Shown here: positions 61,701 to 64,000 of the stretch, one piece after another
How positions within the stretch are numbered: position 1 is the first letter of the stretch
Layout: every line of letters begins with the position of its first letter
DNA from: Andrena cerasifolii
Taxonomy: Eukaryota; Arthropoda; Insecta; Hymenoptera; Andrenidae
Direction of reading: 5' to 3'
Length of the DNA: 64,000 nt
Assembly (NCBI RefSeq): GCF_050908995.1
Contig: NC_135126.1
Location: forward strand, 8,804,001-8,868,000
Program-made: the position numbers and the translations under genes
Notes under the pieces: generated by a model
The model's database searches: none
The model's input: the letters and a program-made list of their open reading frames with translations, nothing else
Told to the model about the DNA's origin: nothing

Positions 61701-62049
61701 AACTGGAAGTATGATTGCACCATATATCGCAACTATGGTAATTATTTCCCATATTTACACGCTTCACGAGTACGTCCTATATACGATATCGGAATATTAT
61801 GTTGGATTGTATTCCTCATTTACAGGGAAAGATTCAACCTTGGTTACCACCAGTGTTATTCGGAGTTGGACCGTTAGTTGGTGCGTCATTATGCTTATTA
61901 TTGCCAGAAACAATGAACTGTAAGCTACCAGATACTCTCGAAGATGGTGAAAATTTTGGGAAGTACGTATAAAGCAATGAACCCAATAACTGTTATTAAC
62001 AATCTTTGCGTACCGTAATCTAAATATTAACATTTTCTACAGAAAATAG
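58745..62049 (+). CDS. SLC22-family organic cation/carnitine-type transporter
   Basis: Major-facilitator membrane carrier for organic ions; substrate unknown. Exons 58745-58766, 59999-60282, 60345-60448, 60521-60675, 60756-60924, 61033-61358, 61433-61737, 61826-61962 and 62043-62049 sum to 1509 nt and 502 aa. The first exon codes MLEKAMK; the next starts EHAALDVV, followed by transmembrane helix 1 and the large extracellular loop with Cys residues and an N-glycosylation sequon (NES, NGT). The MFS signature ADRIGRKKPL, the cytoplasmic WIIPESPRWLLAVGK and YLYSSEAFPTVVRNIGVG after the later helices are typical of SLC22. The last exon is tiny (GKK then TAG); using the next AG at 62049 instead would give a longer tail ending TGA at 62117-62119. 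A 1.2-kb first intron is AT-rich with no gene. Confidence 0.93.
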
Positions 62050-62676
62050 GCAAACCACAAGAAAGTATCAAGGAATCCAATCTCAAAAATCAAACTTGTT
62101 AAATTTAGGAAGAACGTGACAATATAAAATGTGTGTACATATTTTACAATATATGGTCTATTCATATAATTATTAAACCAGCTCAACTCTTTATATCTTT
62201 TTAAATTATTTTGTTAAATGTATGTAATATTCTATTAAAAATAGTCTTATCAGGTATTTGCAGTATTATTAAACATAATATGTAGTATAAGTATATCAAT
62301 CTAGTTTTAAGAGATCGTTATATGCTAGACTCCATGCAAATTAACATTACTATATATTATCTGTTCCGTTGTTCGTACAGAAATGCAGATCTTCGCGAGA
62401 TTTAATACTATGGCTAAAAATGATAGTACACTATTAAATGGATGAAGATCAAAATATAGAAATATAATACCAAGTATATGTTCATCCATAGAATAGCAGA
62501 GTTTCTTACGCAAAATCTTATCCTTAAAAAATAAATAGCGATTAGTCAGCCTTTTGTGTGAGTTTAAAATGATAACACTGTATTACTTATTTCTCTTCGT
62601 TTTTGATTTAAAACGCGCGAACCTGGATAGAAAATCGGTAATTCGAACTGTTGGTGTATTTACTACCGGATAGATA
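62050..62676. other. Convergent 3' region between SLC22 and epoxide-hydrolase-like genes
   Basis: AT-rich DNA between stop codons that face each other, holding both 3' UTRs. No gene, repeat or clear AATAAA is visible. Confidence 0.45.
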
Positions 62677-63985
62677 CTAACTTGTAGTCTGTCCTAGGTA
62701 AAGTACTTTACTGGGTAACACATTCACTACGCCACTGGTCTTTTTATGAACGGTATCAATCATATGATTGCCATACTTTACGGTATTGCTTAAAGATCCC
62801 AGCCAAGAAGACACAATACTCTTAGGTGGTGTTTTTTCTATGTTATTTGTTCCATCTGAAACGTAGTTAACGAAAAAATATATAAAACGTACATTGTATT
62901 GCAAGTTTCTAGAATTTTTGTAATAAAAGATATAACTCACCCATAAAGAAGTTCAAAATTGCTTTGTTCACTGCATCTGGCTTTTGCTGGTGTGGAAAGT
63001 GCTGCGCCCCGGAGATCACTTTCACGCTAAATTTCTCTACATACTCCGAACTCTGTACAATACTTTCTATCGTTACAAGTGGATCCACGTTACCAACTAA
63101 GAGTAAGGTTCTGGTGCAGATCTGTTCACAGGAATCTGTGTTGAGTCTTATGAAAGGAAGATTCCGATAATAGTTAATCGCTCCAGTCCAATCCTCTGCA
63201 GAAAACAATTTTGCTAATGTAATTTCTTTGCGTACATATATACAGCATACTGAATTAAAATTTTAACTTCATTTACCTTTCCTACTGAATGTATATTTGT
63301 ATGCTTCTACATAATCTTTTCCTGTGTTTGTGTGGTTCAATTGAAGATGTTGAAATACCTCATTTATGATAGATAAATCTTCCTTAAGAGCATCGATTTC
63401 GGGAAGAAAGGGTAGTCTACTGAAGTGCATCCACCTGGATAGTAATATTAATAAGAACACGTGTCCAACTGAAGCAGCACAGTTTGAAAGACTAGCTTAC
63501 ATACTTCAAGTCAAACGCAGAATCTCCAGGTGCCCGGGTCCAATAAAAATTAGGATGTGGACAGGATATTGCAACGAATTTGTGAATCATATCCCCGTAT
63601 AGGGCAACCATGTACCATCCTAAGAGACCTCCTAGATCATGACCAATTATACTGCACTGTTTCACTCCGATAGTCGAAATGAACTGTTTCAACTCTTCAA
63701 TTAAGATTTCAATTTTATAGGAACGTTTAATCGTTGGTTTATCGGTATCGCCGAATCCCTTCAGGTCTATCGCTATTACCCTGGATGAATATTAAAATTA
63801 GTGTTATAGAAACAGGTATTTCTGTAGGTACATTAAAATGCTAAGAAGAGTAAATCACACCTGTAATGTTCAGCGAGACACGGTATTTGCTCTCTCCAAG
63901 ATAACCAACAATCAGGAAATCCATGTAAAAGCAATATCAGTGGCTTCTCCTTATTCCCAGCTTCCACATAATGAAACTTCACACC
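62677..63985 (-). CDS. Epoxide hydrolase 4-like alpha/beta hydrolase (5' partial)
   Basis: Exons seen on the minus strand: 63861-63985, 63505-63780, 63277-63434, 62941-63195 and 62677-62855; upstream exons lie beyond the window edge (exon 63985 begins after an acceptor). The order of motifs is that of epoxide hydrolases: oxyanion-hole HGFPD, the GFGDTDKP loop, nucleophile elbow GHDLGG with Asp as nucleophile, a lid region with several Tyr (DYVEAYKYTF, INYYRNLP), acid GNVDPL and catalytic His in GAQHFPHQQKP. An Asp nucleophile and HGFPD exclude esterases and lipases; EPHX4-like or related insect epoxide hydrolases fit best. After the catalytic His there is an unusual extension of about 60 residues (from DGTNNIEKTPPK to the end). 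Substrate unknown; juvenile-hormone epoxide hydrolases form a different subfamily. Confidence 0.9.
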
Positions 63986-64000
63986 CTAGATGAGAAATTA

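Overview
This window is nuclear DNA from an insect. Every recognisable gene is an ordinary animal gene split by short spliceosomal introns (mostly 60-110 nt) with GT-AG borders. Intergenic DNA is AT-rich, and 5' ends carry arthropod-style TCAGT initiators. Compactness, patchy base composition and the general look of the proteins suggest a hymenopteran (bee, ant or wasp), but the sequence alone does not prove that. No bacterial, viral or CRISPR features were seen.

Layout. 0-9 kb: Chd1 chromatin remodeller (+), lacking its 5' exons, then about 2.7 kb of 3' UTR/intergenic DNA. 9.5-12.7 kb: a saccharopine-dehydrogenase-like oxidoreductase (+). 12.86-15.65 kb: a block of three related or nested tandem-repeat families (170, 151 and about 198 bp units). 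16-29 kb: a more GC-rich, intron-rich domain holding GTP cyclohydrolase I (+), whose second intron side contains an 840-bp foldback element, a degenerate 147-bp tandem repeat and a SINE-like repeat. 31.4-33.8 kb: a coiled-coil gene (-) that I assembled by hand and that resembles the centriolar protein POC5. From 34.4 kb on the genes are tightly packed: fibrillarin (-) head-to-head with XPD/ERCC2 (+); TBCE (-) and glyoxalase I (-); BROX (+), head-to-head with glyoxalase I; hydroxymethylbilane synthase (+); TOM20 (-) head-to-head with the replication factor AND-1/WDHD1 (+); an SLC22 organic-cation-type transporter (+); and an epoxide-hydrolase-like gene (-) cut off by the window edge.

Most genes are unrelated housekeeping genes: chromatin, rRNA methylation, transcription/repair, tubulin folding, methylglyoxal detoxification, ESCRT-associated function, heme synthesis, mitochondrial import and DNA replication. 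Head-to-head pairs share intergenic regions of about 0.5-0.7 kb. Exon boundaries were placed by reading splice sites and keeping frame; the reconstructed totals divide by three and give 759 aa for XPD, 527 for TBCE, 358 for HMBS, 183 for GLO1 and 270 for GTP cyclohydrolase, near the usual family lengths. No new multigene system is evident. The features most worth following are the nested satellite block, the POC5-like gene, candidate GC-AG introns and several motif-bearing promoters.
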